Source: Planctomycetota bacterium (lineage in GTDB: Bacteria; Planctomycetota; Phycisphaerae; Sedimentisphaerales; Anaerobacaceae). Taken from it: a stretch of 40,674 bases of DNA. Location of the stretch: assembly GCA_020351025.1 (NCBI GenBank), contig CP070728.1, forward strand, positions 1,187,258-1,227,931, in the 5' to 3' direction. Shown one piece after another: positions 20,891 to 30,087 of this stretch. The stretch's first letter is position 1, and each line of letters begins with the position of its first letter. Made by a program: the position numbers and the translations under genes. The notes under the pieces were generated by a model. That model saw only the letters and a program-made list of their open reading frames with translations. It searched no databases and had not been told where the DNA came from.

Positions 20891-22030
20891 TTATCGTATT
20901 TTCAAAGTGGCAAGGGCGATGGCGGCGAAGGCGACGGCGAGGAGCCAGAAACGGACAACGACCTGAGGTTCGGACCAACCGATGAGGTGGAAATGATGAT
21001 GTAGAGGTGCGCATCTGAAGAGTCGTTTTCCGCCGGTGTACCTGAAATAGAGGACCTGTAAGATTACACTGAACAGCTCTACGACGAAGATGCCGCCGAT
21101 GATTAGAAGGAGGATTTCATTTCTTGTGACGAGGGCGCCATAACCCATAGCGGCACCTAAAGGCAGGGAACCGACATCACCCATAAAGGTCTGAGCTGGA
21201 TGGCAGTTGTACCAGAGGAATCCGAGGACGGCACCAAAGACGGCCGAATAGAAGATGCTCATCTCGCTGGCCTGTGGTATGGCAGGCAGCAGCAGGTAAC
21301 TTGACCAGGAGACGGGGCCGGTACGAGTCATCATTTCGGAAGCGACATAGCAGAGAACGACGAGAACGAGACTTACCATACCGATGCAGCCGGCTGCGAG
21401 TCCATCCATACCATCGGTGAGGTTTACGGCATTACTGGTGGCGGTTATGTAAAAAATAGCAATGAGGACAAACGCCCAATTTGCCAGCGGCAGGCCGTGT
21501 TTGTAGAAGGGCAGCCAGAATAGTTTGCCGTCGGTTATGTTGGCGAAATCGGCATATAAAAACCAAGCTATTATGATAGCACCACCGACCTGAAACATCA
21601 GCTTTTCCCAGGGCTTTAGTCCGTCTCTGCTTCGGTGTCGTGAGAGTGCGGTGAGTTTTAACCAGTCGTCGATGCCGCCGAGAGCGCCAAACCATATCAC
21701 TAAGAAAACTGCCTTTTGTATAAATGGATTGTTGAGTTTTGCCCACAACAGGGTGGTGGTTAAACTGGCGAGGATGATTATGAGTCCACCCATTGTGGGA
21801 GTATTTGCTTTTTCTTTTGTTAACTCATTGAGGGCGGCGTGGTGGAACTCAGGCCGGTCGCCGATTTTTTTTCGGATGAGCCAGCGGATAATCTTGGGTC
21901 CGATGACGAAGGCAATGAGTAGGCTGGTTAGTGTCGCAGCTACGGAGCGAAACAACACATTCTGATAGGCATAGAAGCCCAGTCTGTGTGTGAAGATCTC
22001 TCGAAAGTGCCATAATAGATGATAAAACAT
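20891..22030 (-). CDS. mraY: Phospho-N-acetylmuramoyl-pentapeptide transferase
   Basis: MraY moves phospho-MurNAc-pentapeptide from UDP to undecaprenyl phosphate, giving lipid I, the first membrane step of peptidoglycan synthesis. The 379 residues contain about ten membrane helices and the family motifs: KANTPTMGGL (75-83), the catalytic acidic pair in GGIDDWLK (D121-D122), NAVNLTDGMDGLAAG (200-214), TFMGDVGSLPLGA and the histidine cluster HHHFHLIGW near the end. It is the last gene of a murE-murF-mraY run, 23 bases after murF. The ribosome site is poor, so translation may depend on coupling. The next gene downstream (1039 residues) is on the same strand after 141 bases. Confidence 0.97.
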   Translation of the reverse strand: MFYHLLWHFREIFTHRLGFYAYQNVLFRSVAATLTSLLIAFVIGPKIIRWLIRKKIGDRPEFHHAALNELTKEKANTPTMGGLIIILASLTTTLLWAKLNNPFIQKAVFLVIWFGALGGIDDWLKLTALSRHRSRDGLKPWEKLMFQVGGAIIIAWFLYADFANITDGKLFWLPFYKHGLPLANWAFVLIAIFYITATSNAVNLTDGMDGLAAGCIGMVSLVLVVLCYVASEMMTRTGPVSWSSYLLLPAIPQASEMSIFYSAVFGAVLGFLWYNCHPAQTFMGDVGSLPLGAAMGYGALVTRNEILLLIIGGIFVVELFSVILQVLYFRYTGGKRLFRCAPLHHHFHLIGWSEPQVVVRFWLLAVAFAAIALATLKIR

Positions 22031-22053
22031 ATCTTAGAGTTAGAAGTTAAAGT

Positions 22054-23445
22054 TTACGAGAATATTTCTTTTAGTTTTTCGATGACCATTTCGAGTCTTG
22101 CCACGCGCGAGCCTTTGACTAATATTATATCGTCATCTTTTATGTAATCATGCAGATTATTACAAGCAGAGGCGGTATCTTTGAAAGATTTTATTTTGAG
22201 ATTGTATTCAGCATTTTTCTTTGCGGCCTCGGCGGTGATATTAGCGAATTTTCCTACGGCGAGCAATAACCGGATATTGGCCTGCGGGACGGTGGTTCCG
22301 AGTTTTTTGTGCAAACCTTGTGTTTGGAGACCGAGTTCAGCCATATCCCCGCAGATGAAAACGAGTCGTCGTTTTTCGGCAGAGCCGAGATTTGCCAATA
22401 TATCGAGGGCATTTTTCATTGAAGCTGGGTTTGCATTATAACAATCGTTTAGTACTGTAAGGGTTCCAATTTGCAGCAATTCTGTTCGCATGGTGACGGC
22501 TTGGAGGTTTTTGACTGCCCGTGTAAAGTCATTGATATTTATGTCAAATTGGCTGCAGACAGAGAAAGCGGCGAGTGTATTTTCGACGTTGCCGGCGCCG
22601 GGCAGGGGCAGGAGCACTTCGGTGCCATCGATAGTAAATCGGCTTTGTTTGGCGGAATAAGTTATGTTGTTTGCTTTTATATCGGATTGGTCTGATTTGC
22701 CGAAGGTTATGATTTTGTAATTGGTAATTGTTGATTGGTTATTTAACCATTTGAGCAGGTTGGAGTTAATTATGAGAGCGCCGTTTGGCTGGAGGCCTTT
22801 TGCTATGGAGAGTTTTTCGGCAGCGACGGTCTCAAGGTTACCGAATCCTTCGAGATGCGCGGGTTGGACGTTCGTGATAAGTGCGATGTCCGGCCGGGCG
22901 ATTTTTGTGAGGTATTCGATTTCGCCGGGGTGGTTGCTGGCAAGCTCGGCGATAATTATTTCGTGCTGTGGCTCGGCGCCAAGCAGTGTTAGCGGCAGGC
23001 CGATATTGTTATTAAAGTTTTTCGGCGCTTGGTGGCAGCGATAATGTCGGCTTAGGACATGATAGGTGATTTGCCTTGTTGAGGTTTTGCCTGCTGAGCC
23101 GGTTATGGCGATGACCTTAAAGTTGCTTTGGTTGCGGTAGTTGGCTGCGAGCCGGCCGAGAGCTATTATGGTATCATCGACTTTAAGGATGCAGCGGTCG
23201 GCAAGTTTTTCTTCATCGGTGTCTTTACTGACGACGGCGCAGACGGCACCATTTCCGAAGGCGTCGAATACGTAATCGTGGCCATCGAAGTTGTTGCCGG
23301 TGATTGCGAAGAAGCAATCACCGGCTTTTGTAGCTCGCGAATCAGTACTTACGCCTGTAAGAGTAGCGTTTAGCTTATAGCGTTTAGCGCATAGTGGTTT
23401 TGCTTTTATTATTTGTGACAGGTCTGAAATTGGGAGTTTTTTCAT
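22054..23445 (-). CDS. murF: UDP-MurNAc-tripeptide--D-Ala-D-Ala ligase
   Basis: MurF adds D-Ala-D-Ala to UDP-MurNAc-tripeptide in the cytoplasm, using ATP. The 463 residues show the Mur-ligase domains. The N-terminal UDP-binding part contains GVSTDSRATKAGDCFFAI. The ATPase P-loop TGSAGKTST (115-123) is intact, although MurF usually has TGSxGKT. The C-terminal domain has LNDCYNANPASMKNALDIL. The start ATG overlaps the murE stop as ATGA, a sign of translational coupling. A long run of short Mur-ligase-typical segments (ITNVQPAHLEGFG) supports the call. Confidence 0.97.
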   Translation of the reverse strand: MKKLPISDLSQIIKAKPLCAKRYKLNATLTGVSTDSRATKAGDCFFAITGNNFDGHDYVFDAFGNGAVCAVVSKDTDEEKLADRCILKVDDTIIALGRLAANYRNQSNFKVIAITGSAGKTSTRQITYHVLSRHYRCHQAPKNFNNNIGLPLTLLGAEPQHEIIIAELASNHPGEIEYLTKIARPDIALITNVQPAHLEGFGNLETVAAEKLSIAKGLQPNGALIINSNLLKWLNNQSTITNYKIITFGKSDQSDIKANNITYSAKQSRFTIDGTEVLLPLPGAGNVENTLAAFSVCSQFDININDFTRAVKNLQAVTMRTELLQIGTLTVLNDCYNANPASMKNALDILANLGSAEKRRLVFICGDMAELGLQTQGLHKKLGTTVPQANIRLLLAVGKFANITAEAAKKNAEYNLKIKSFKDTASACNNLHDYIKDDDIILVKGSRVARLEMVIEKLKEIFS

Positions 23446-24890
23446 TTTCTTTTTGTGAGATATTCCTCTGCTACTTTTTTGTCACAGAAATCGAATTTTT
23501 TTGTACCGATGAGCTGATAAGTTTCGTGTCCTTTTCCGGCTATGAGTACGATGTCACCTTTATTGGCGGAATTTAAGGCTAAGTGGATAGCTTTTTTTCT
23601 GTCCGGCTCGATTTTGATATTCGGTGAGTTTGGGTTTTCGAAGCCAGCGACTATTTCGGTTATTCTATCCTTGGTTTGTTCGGTTCTGGGATTGTCAGTT
23701 GTAACAACTATGAAATCAGCGAGTTGTTCAGCTACTTTTGCCATTCGTGGTCTTTTAGTTCTGTCTCTGTCGCCGCCGCAGCCAAAGACTACTATTAACT
23801 TAGCGGTGCATAAAGGCTTTAGGGTTTCGAGGACATTTTTGAGCGCATCGTCGGTGTGGGCGTAATCGATAATGACGGAGAAATCACCGCCCCAATCGAG
23901 TTTTTCCAGTCGGCCTGGTATGGTCTTTAGAGCTGTTAGTCCCTTGGCTGTCGTTTTGAGGTCAAGCCCTGCGGCGAGGCACAGGCCTGCTGCTGCGAGG
24001 TGGTTGCTGATATTATATCGGCCAAGCAAGGGCGTTTTTATGGTCGCTCGAGGCTTATTGTTCGTCGCACGTGTTTCGATGGTGAAAGTAGTTCCAGTTA
24101 TGTTCATTGACTCGATGTGGGCGGTTAGGTCGGCGGGGGAATCGACGGCGTACCAGAGGATTTTGGCGTTGGTTTTTTCTGCGATGAGTTTTGCTTCTTT
24201 TGATTGTTTGTTAAGCACGGCTGTGGCGTCAGGTGATAGTGTCTGGAAGAGTTTTGTTTTTGCGGCGAGGTAATCAGTTTTTGTTTTATGGTAGTCGAGG
24301 TGGTCGCCGGCGAGGTTAGTGAAGGCGGCAGCTTTGAAATCTATGTTTGCGAGACGATTTTGGTCGAGGGCGTGGCTGCTTGCTTCGATGACCATATACT
24401 TTGCGCCTGCTTTTAGCATTTGCTCTTGCATTTGTGCAATGGCGAGGCAATCAGGTGTTGTGAGGTCTGCATCGCAGCTTTGCCTTCCTGTGTCGTAGAA
24501 GACTGTTCCGATGAGGCCGCACTTTTCGTTGGCTGTTTGAATACAGGAGCGGACGAGAAAGGCAACGGTTGTTTTGCCGTTTGTTCCGGTTACGGCGAGG
24601 TTGGTGAGCTTTGAGGCGGGATAGCCTGCACTTACCTGAGCTAAGGTTGCTGCTGCTATGGCGGAATTGTCAACGGTGACGAGTTCATGGCTCGTGATAT
24701 TTTTTTGGGAGACGATGTATTTTGCGCCGTTTTTGATGGCCTGGTCGATGAAATCGTGGCCATCGCAGGCTGTGCCTTTTAGGGCGATGAAGATATCGCC
24801 TTTTTGGACAAGTCGGGAATCGGAGCAAAGCCGTGGCCGGTTTTGTGCGTCTTTTGAAGAAACGAGATTTAAGAGTTCATCAAAGGTCAT
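23442..24890 (-). CDS. murE: UDP-MurNAc-L-Ala-D-Glu--meso-diaminopimelate ligase
   Basis: MurE adds the third amino acid of the peptidoglycan stem. The 482 residues include CSDSRLVQKGDIFIALKG at the N-terminus, the P-loop TGTNGKTT (101-108), the TNLAGDHLDYHKT stretch and VFGCGGDRDRTKRPRMA in the central and C-terminal domains. The substrate motif is DNPR (399-402), the version that selects meso-diaminopimelate; lysine-adding enzymes carry a different sequence here. The protein therefore predicts a DAP-type cell wall. It is the first gene of the murE-murF-mraY run; ftsI and mraW, which often precede murE, are absent, and a divergent secreted protein lies 140 bases upstream. Confidence 0.96.
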   Translation of the reverse strand: MTFDELLNLVSSKDAQNRPRLCSDSRLVQKGDIFIALKGTACDGHDFIDQAIKNGAKYIVSQKNITSHELVTVDNSAIAAATLAQVSAGYPASKLTNLAVTGTNGKTTVAFLVRSCIQTANEKCGLIGTVFYDTGRQSCDADLTTPDCLAIAQMQEQMLKAGAKYMVIEASSHALDQNRLANIDFKAAAFTNLAGDHLDYHKTKTDYLAAKTKLFQTLSPDATAVLNKQSKEAKLIAEKTNAKILWYAVDSPADLTAHIESMNITGTTFTIETRATNNKPRATIKTPLLGRYNISNHLAAAGLCLAAGLDLKTTAKGLTALKTIPGRLEKLDWGGDFSVIIDYAHTDDALKNVLETLKPLCTAKLIVVFGCGGDRDRTKRPRMAKVAEQLADFIVVTTDNPRTEQTKDRITEIVAGFENPNSPNIKIEPDRKKAIHLALNSANKGDIVLIAGKGHETYQLIGTKKFDFCDKKVAEEYLTKRK

Positions 24891-25030
24891 AAGTTTTTTC
24901 TGTTGATTTTTTGCTTATTTTAGCTGAGGGAAGAAATATTGCGATGAAAAACTAAGGTTTTATGTTTATACTTACTGGGACGGCGAATCTTTTAGAATAT
25001 TGGGAAGGTATTTGTGAAAGGGATTAGAGG

Positions 25031-26506
25031 ATGAAGCTGCAGTATCTTTTAGGCATCTGCCTTGTCTTAGTAATATCCGGTTTGCCGAGATTTGCATTAG
25101 GTGAGACGGAATATTTTGCTGTATTTATGGAGGGCAAAAAAGTTGGCTACTCAATACAGAGTCGAGTGGTATCTGAAGGGATAGTAACCACTGCCGCAGA
25201 GGTAAGTATAACAGTGAGCCGGGCTGATGTTCCGATGAGCATGAACATTAAAGACACAAGCATTGAGACAATGGATGGCAAGCCATTGGGATTTGAACTG
25301 GTTCAGGACTTTGGTATTATGGCGGCGAAAGTGGTCGGGATAGTGGATGAGCGCGGCGTGGTCGGTGTTACGACTACGTCGATGGGTATGGAGCAGAAGA
25401 GTGAGTTTGAATGGCCGGGCGGTGCGGTTATGGCGGAGGGGCTGCGTTTGCTGCAGCTAAAGCAAGGCCTGAAAGAAGGTACGAGCTACACAGCAAAAGT
25501 GTTTGAACCAACGATGCTCCAAGCCATTGACGCCGAAATACGCATTGGACCCAAGCGCAATGTTGATATGTTTGGTCGTGTTGTGGCTTTGACGGAGGTT
25601 ACCATTCGTCTGTTAGTGCCTATGGCTGGAGAAATTACTATGACCCGATACGTTGATGATGAGCTTCGAGTGCAAAAGAGTGTCGAATTTGCAGCAGGGA
25701 TACAGATAGAGATGATTGCGTGTGGGAAGGAATTTGCGCTTGGTGAGAACGATGTCTTTGAATTCGTTGATAAGATGGTTTTGTCAGCTCCTGCGCCGTT
25801 AAGTGATTTGAGGTCAGCTAAATCCGTCAGCTATCATCTAAGTCCATCATGGAAGGGAGGGAGCTTTACGATACCCGGCAGCGACAATCAACGAGTGTGG
25901 CCAGTCGATGGCGGAAAGGTGGTGGTAACTGTTGAGCCGTTAGCAGCGCCGCGGAGAGCGGGATTTCCCTATAGAGGCAGGGATAAGGAGATATTAGAGG
26001 CGATGAAGGCGACGAGATTTTTGCAGAGCGATAGCGAGGAGATAAAAGAGCTTGCCCGCCGGGCAGTAGGTACGACTAAAGATGCCGGGGAAGCAGTTAA
26101 ACGAATTGAGTCTTTTGTTGGGGAGTATATTACAGAGAAGACTTTTTCGGTTGGCTATGCGTCAGCGGCGGAGGTGGCAGCGAGCCGGGTTGGTGACTGC
26201 AGTGAGCATGCGGTGCTGGTAGCTGCAATGTGCCGTGCGGTGAGGATACCGGCGAGGGTTGTTTCAGGGATTGTTTATACGGATGAATTTGGAGGACGTG
26301 AGGATGTATTTGTCGGCCATGCCTGGGTGGAATCTTATATTGGGGATAAATGGGTCGGGCTCGATGCAAGCGGAGTTGCTGGTGGTTACGGGGCAGGACA
26401 TATTGCTTTAGCAAGCGGTAACGGCAATCCTGAGGACTTCCTTGGTTTAATCAGCAGCTTGGGGCGGTTCAAGATTGACGAGGTGATGGTCAACAAAGGC
26501 AGGTAA
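25031..26506 (+). CDS. Secreted transglutaminase-like protein
   Basis: A 491-residue protein with a cleavable-looking signal peptide (residues 1-24, ending FALG). The N-terminal ~300 residues are a beta-rich region I cannot name, beginning EYFAVFMEGKKVGYS, an arrangement seen before transglutaminase-like domains in exported bacterial proteins. The transglutaminase-like core (about 330-450) has the full catalytic triad: C390 in GDCSEHA, H430 in GHAWVE and D445 in GLDAS. Bacterial members mostly act as cysteine proteases or amidases; cross-linking is not assured. AAGGGA about 8 bases upstream fits the ATG. It is divergent from murE, so a role in the cell envelope is plausible but unproven. It ends 27 bases from the convergent recJ. 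Confidence 0.85.
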   Translation: MKLQYLLGICLVLVISGLPRFALGETEYFAVFMEGKKVGYSIQSRVVSEGIVTTAAEVSITVSRADVPMSMNIKDTSIETMDGKPLGFELVQDFGIMAAKVVGIVDERGVVGVTTTSMGMEQKSEFEWPGGAVMAEGLRLLQLKQGLKEGTSYTAKVFEPTMLQAIDAEIRIGPKRNVDMFGRVVALTEVTIRLLVPMAGEITMTRYVDDELRVQKSVEFAAGIQIEMIACGKEFALGENDVFEFVDKMVLSAPAPLSDLRSAKSVSYHLSPSWKGGSFTIPGSDNQRVWPVDGGKVVVTVEPLAAPRRAGFPYRGRDKEILEAMKATRFLQSDSEEIKELARRAVGTTKDAGEAVKRIESFVGEYITEKTFSVGYASAAEVAASRVGDCSEHAVLVAAMCRAVRIPARVVSGIVYTDEFGGREDVFVGHAWVESYIGDKWVGLDASGVAGGYGAGHIALASGNGNPEDFLGLISSLGRFKIDEVMVNKGR

Positions 26507-26533
26507 AGGGCTGTATAGCAGCGAAGTCAAGCG

Positions 26534-28339
26534 TTATTCAAACTGGATGCCAGCAAGGACGAATTCGACATTTGTGTAGCCGTTATAGGTATTGAGCTGA
26601 GGCTGATATGCGACGTTGAAGAACTCCTGTTCAAGGAGTTTTTTCTCCAGATTTGCCATGCCAAACCCGATGCATCTGACGGCATTAGTGTTGTCGGTTA
26701 TAGCAAGCTGTAAGTGGTCGTTTTTTATACCGCAGGTTCTTGGAGGGGCGGCGAGTCGGACGCCTTTCGTTGCGAAGATGGGTCTGGGGTTACCGCGACC
26801 GAAAGGTCCGAGCATCTGCAGCTCGGTGACTGTTTCTTTTTTGAACTGGATTAACTTTGCTGCAGCGTCGATGTACAGTTTGGCTATACAATCGCTTTCA
26901 GCCAGGTTATGTTTTGCGTAGGTTTCGAAGTCGGCTGCGAATTTTTTTATTTTTTTATTTTTTATTGTTATGCCGGCAGCCATTTCGTGACCACCGAAGC
27001 TAATCAGATGCTCAGAGCAGGCTTTTATTGCGGTGAGCAGGCAGAAGCCTTTTATGGAGCGTGCGGAGCCCTGGGCATTTGCGTCTTTGGAGGCATTGAA
27101 CATAATAGCGGGGCGGTGATAGATTTCGGCAATTCTCGATGCTACTATGCCGATTACGCCTGTGTGCCAGTTTTGGCTTGCGAGGACGATGCTTTTTTGT
27201 TTTTGGTGGTCGAGTCCTTGTTCGGCAATCATTTCGCAGGCCTGCTTGAATATTTTTTGCTCGTATTTTCGTCGCAGTTCGTTTTGCTGTTTTAGGTATT
27301 CGGCGATTTGGTTTGAGTGGGTGGAGTTTTCGGTAGTTAACAGTTCGACGGCTAATCGTGCATGTCCCATTCTTCCGGCTGCGTTAAGCATTGGAGCGAG
27401 GTGAAAGCCGATACTGAAGCTGTCAAGTCCCTGTCCTGTCAGGCCGGCGGAATCGATTAGGGCCAGGATGCCGACGAGGTTTGACTGTGAGAGGGATTTG
27501 AGTCCGTAGCTTGTCAGGATTCTATTTTCTCCTCGGAGGTCGACGAGATCAGCGATGGTTCCCATAGCAGCCAGAGAAGTTGCATTTAGCATAAATTCTC
27601 GCAAGTTTGGCTGTAGTTTTCGGCCTTTATTGAATTCATTAGCGATTGCCCAGGCCAATTTAAAGGCGACCATTGAGCCGGAAGAATCCTGGTTGGCGTA
27701 AGCAGTGTCAAGGGCGGGGTGGACAACGGCGGCGGCTTTGGGTAATTCGGGTTCCGGTAAGTGGTGGTCGGTAATAATCAGGTCGAGGCCGAGTTGTTCT
27801 GCAAGCTGTGCTGAGTTAAATGCTGTAATGCCACAATCGACGGTGATTAAAAGTTTTGAGCTGGTCTTGGTAATGGTGTGGATGGCATCAGCGTTTAGGC
27901 CGTACCCTTCATCGATACGGTGCGGGATGTAGTAATCTACGTTGCCGCCGAGCAGCGTTATGAGCTGCCAGAGGATAGCTACGCCTGTGATGCCGTCGAC
28001 ATCATAGTCGCCGTAAATGGTGATTTTTTCGTTTTTTTTAATGGCCTGGTTTATTCTGCTGACGGCGGTTTTGACTCCGGGCATAAGTTCCGGGCTGATA
28101 AGCTCGGTGAGCTTCGGCCTTAGGAATATAGCACCGGCGTGTGTGTCAGTTATGCCGCGGTTGATTAAGACCTGCGCCAGAAGCGGCGAGACCTTTAGTG
28201 CTCTGGCGAGGTTGGGGGCGTGAGGGTGTGGCGGCTGGATAACCCAAAGTTTTTTTGGAGAGGTTGGGCGGACTTTATTTAGCTGCCTTAAGGCTGCGGT
28301 TCGTTTGGGCCTGTTTAGCGTCCATGCAGAGGTTCGCAT
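26534..28339 (-). CDS. recJ: Single-stranded-DNA exonuclease RecJ
   Basis: RecJ degrades single-stranded DNA 5' to 3' in recombination and mismatch repair. The 601 residues contain the DHH phosphoesterase motifs in order: DYDVDG (111-116), VDCG (167-170), the DHH signature itself (191-193, in ITDHHLPEPELP), and the DHHA1 element SFGGHEMAAG. The C-terminal OB-fold part has MLGPFGRGNPRPIF. The N-terminal ~30 residues before KKLWVIQPPHP are variable and the true start could be a little later. It is on the minus strand, 152 bases from the next gene upstream. Confidence 0.96.
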   Translation of the reverse strand: MRTSAWTLNRPKRTAALRQLNKVRPTSPKKLWVIQPPHPHAPNLARALKVSPLLAQVLINRGITDTHAGAIFLRPKLTELISPELMPGVKTAVSRINQAIKKNEKITIYGDYDVDGITGVAILWQLITLLGGNVDYYIPHRIDEGYGLNADAIHTITKTSSKLLITVDCGITAFNSAQLAEQLGLDLIITDHHLPEPELPKAAAVVHPALDTAYANQDSSGSMVAFKLAWAIANEFNKGRKLQPNLREFMLNATSLAAMGTIADLVDLRGENRILTSYGLKSLSQSNLVGILALIDSAGLTGQGLDSFSIGFHLAPMLNAAGRMGHARLAVELLTTENSTHSNQIAEYLKQQNELRRKYEQKIFKQACEMIAEQGLDHQKQKSIVLASQNWHTGVIGIVASRIAEIYHRPAIMFNASKDANAQGSARSIKGFCLLTAIKACSEHLISFGGHEMAAGITIKNKKIKKFAADFETYAKHNLAESDCIAKLYIDAAAKLIQFKKETVTELQMLGPFGRGNPRPIFATKGVRLAAPPRTCGIKNDHLQLAITDNTNAVRCIGFGMANLEKKLLEQEFFNVAYQPQLNTYNGYTNVEFVLAGIQFE

Positions 28340-28491
28340 GAGAATCCGTCCTATCCTTTATTTTTTTGATTTATTGCGTTGCTGGATAGCCTTATATACC
28401 AGAAAAGGAACTGATTGCAAGTATTGTTTTTGGTGTTATCCCAATTTGCAATCATCGTCATATGGCAAGTGTTGTTGGAAGTTTGTTGAGA

Positions 28492-29937
28492 TTAGGCATT
28501 TGGCAGAAAAGCTTCTATATCTTTCAGCCTCTGCTGCAATTCTTTGACATCGATTTTGTGGGCGGAGGCATTTTTTTCAGCGGCGATAGCGGCGGCTATT
28601 CCGGCAGCTTGGCCCGTGATGAAGCATCCCGGCATAACGCGAATGGAGCCAAGGATATAACGGTCGCAACTGACGCAACGGCCAGCGACCAATACGTTGT
28701 TGAGGCCACGGGGTGTAAGGATGCGGTAGGGGATACCGTAACTTTGGCCCTTTTCATAGCGGAGGATTTTAAATTCCTCTTCAAACTTGGCGAAGGATTT
28801 TTCGTCCGGTTTTGAGGGGTGGATATCGACCGGATAGGAGTATCGGCCGATTTCATCTTCAAAGACGGCTTGCGTTTTGAAGTCCTGCAGGCAGAGGACA
28901 TAGTCGCCGAGGATGCGTCTGGATTCACGGATGCCGAGCAGTGAGCCGGTTGCGACAAGGTTCATATTTTCGTAGCCGGTGAGGTATTGGGAGTAAAATT
29001 TTTTGTACTCGGACATACTTTTTCTGCCCCAGAGCAGCGCTTTTGTTAGAGATACTTCATCGGTGGCATCGACGCCGAATGTGTGTCCGATATTGCCGCC
29101 GCCGGTGCGCTCGCCGACCCGCCATATACCGGGAAGGTGACGGTCCGGGATGGTAAAGACGCCATCATTTATTGCCTGAAGGAGAGCTTTTTCTTTTTTG
29201 TTTTGGCCTTTGCTTCTGGCCTGCTCGACGGTTTCCCAATCGATATCAGCCCAGAGGCTGCAAAGTGTACCAGGCATCATGTTGCCTTGTTCATCGCCTT
29301 TTTCGAATGGTGCTCCTGCCCAGGCGCAAAGGTCACCGTTTCCTGTTGCATCGATAAAGGTTTTTGCCTTGACTGCAAATGTACCTCTTTTTGCGGAACA
29401 GATAGCATAGGAGACATTGGCGCCATTGGTTTGGACATCAATAAGATGAGTGTGAAAGGTGAATTCTGCGCCGGCTTCTACCATAAGGTCGTCGTAGACG
29501 CGTTTTAAGGATTCAGCGTGAATTGCAACGGAACTGGCTGGGTTATCGTTGAAGATTTTGGGGCCATCTTTTTTGAGTCTATTGTAGAGCTTTTGTCCTA
29601 TTCCAGCGGCGAGGAAGTTGACGCCATCTGTAAACTGCATAAAGGCAGGCACCATACCGGCGGTACCCATACCGCCGAAGCAGGAGTGGCCTTCGGCAAG
29701 ATAGACGCTACGACCCTGACTGGTCGCGGCAATGGCCGCAGCGACGCCAGCTGGCCCACCGCCGGCAACGAAGACATCAACGTCATAGCGGACGGGTATC
29801 GTACGCTTAAATGAAATGTTCGGACGTTTGGCGGTGGTCTTTTTACAAGGAGGTTGTTTAGCGTTTTTAATGCATCCGGGAACAATCATTGATGTTGCTC
29901 CGAGGCCAACAGTTTTAATGAAATCACGTCGTTTCAT
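28492..29937 (-). CDS. Tat-exported FAD-dependent oxidoreductase, probable lipoprotein
   Basis: A 481-residue protein of the FAD_oxidored family found in many planctomycete genomes. The N-terminus KRRDFIKTVGLG is a twin-arginine signal, and IVPGC just after it looks like a lipobox, so the folded, FAD-loaded protein may be exported and lipidated. The dinucleotide fold starts at about residue 54 with VFVAGGGPAGVAAAIA. Later come FIDATGNGDLCAWAGAPFE, and near the end GLNNVLVAGRCVSCDRYILG and TGQAAGIAAAIAAE, the second FAD contact. Substrate is unknown; relatives are often near carbohydrate genes. AAAGGATAT precedes the ATG. Confidence 0.85.
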   Translation of the reverse strand: MKRRDFIKTVGLGATSMIVPGCIKNAKQPPCKKTTAKRPNISFKRTIPVRYDVDVFVAGGGPAGVAAAIAATSQGRSVYLAEGHSCFGGMGTAGMVPAFMQFTDGVNFLAAGIGQKLYNRLKKDGPKIFNDNPASSVAIHAESLKRVYDDLMVEAGAEFTFHTHLIDVQTNGANVSYAICSAKRGTFAVKAKTFIDATGNGDLCAWAGAPFEKGDEQGNMMPGTLCSLWADIDWETVEQARSKGQNKKEKALLQAINDGVFTIPDRHLPGIWRVGERTGGGNIGHTFGVDATDEVSLTKALLWGRKSMSEYKKFYSQYLTGYENMNLVATGSLLGIRESRRILGDYVLCLQDFKTQAVFEDEIGRYSYPVDIHPSKPDEKSFAKFEEEFKILRYEKGQSYGIPYRILTPRGLNNVLVAGRCVSCDRYILGSIRVMPGCFITGQAAGIAAAIAAEKNASAHKIDVKELQQRLKDIEAFLPNA

Positions 29938-30087
29938 AACGATATCCTTTGCAAAAATTTCAAAAGTTTTATACTATGATTTTTTTAAGCTCTTATATAT
30001 AGGCCGCCATTTACGCCGATATCACTGCTTGAGCCGGTAACTAAAACCTTTTTGCTCTTTAAACTATCGTAAATCATTTTTTTACAT

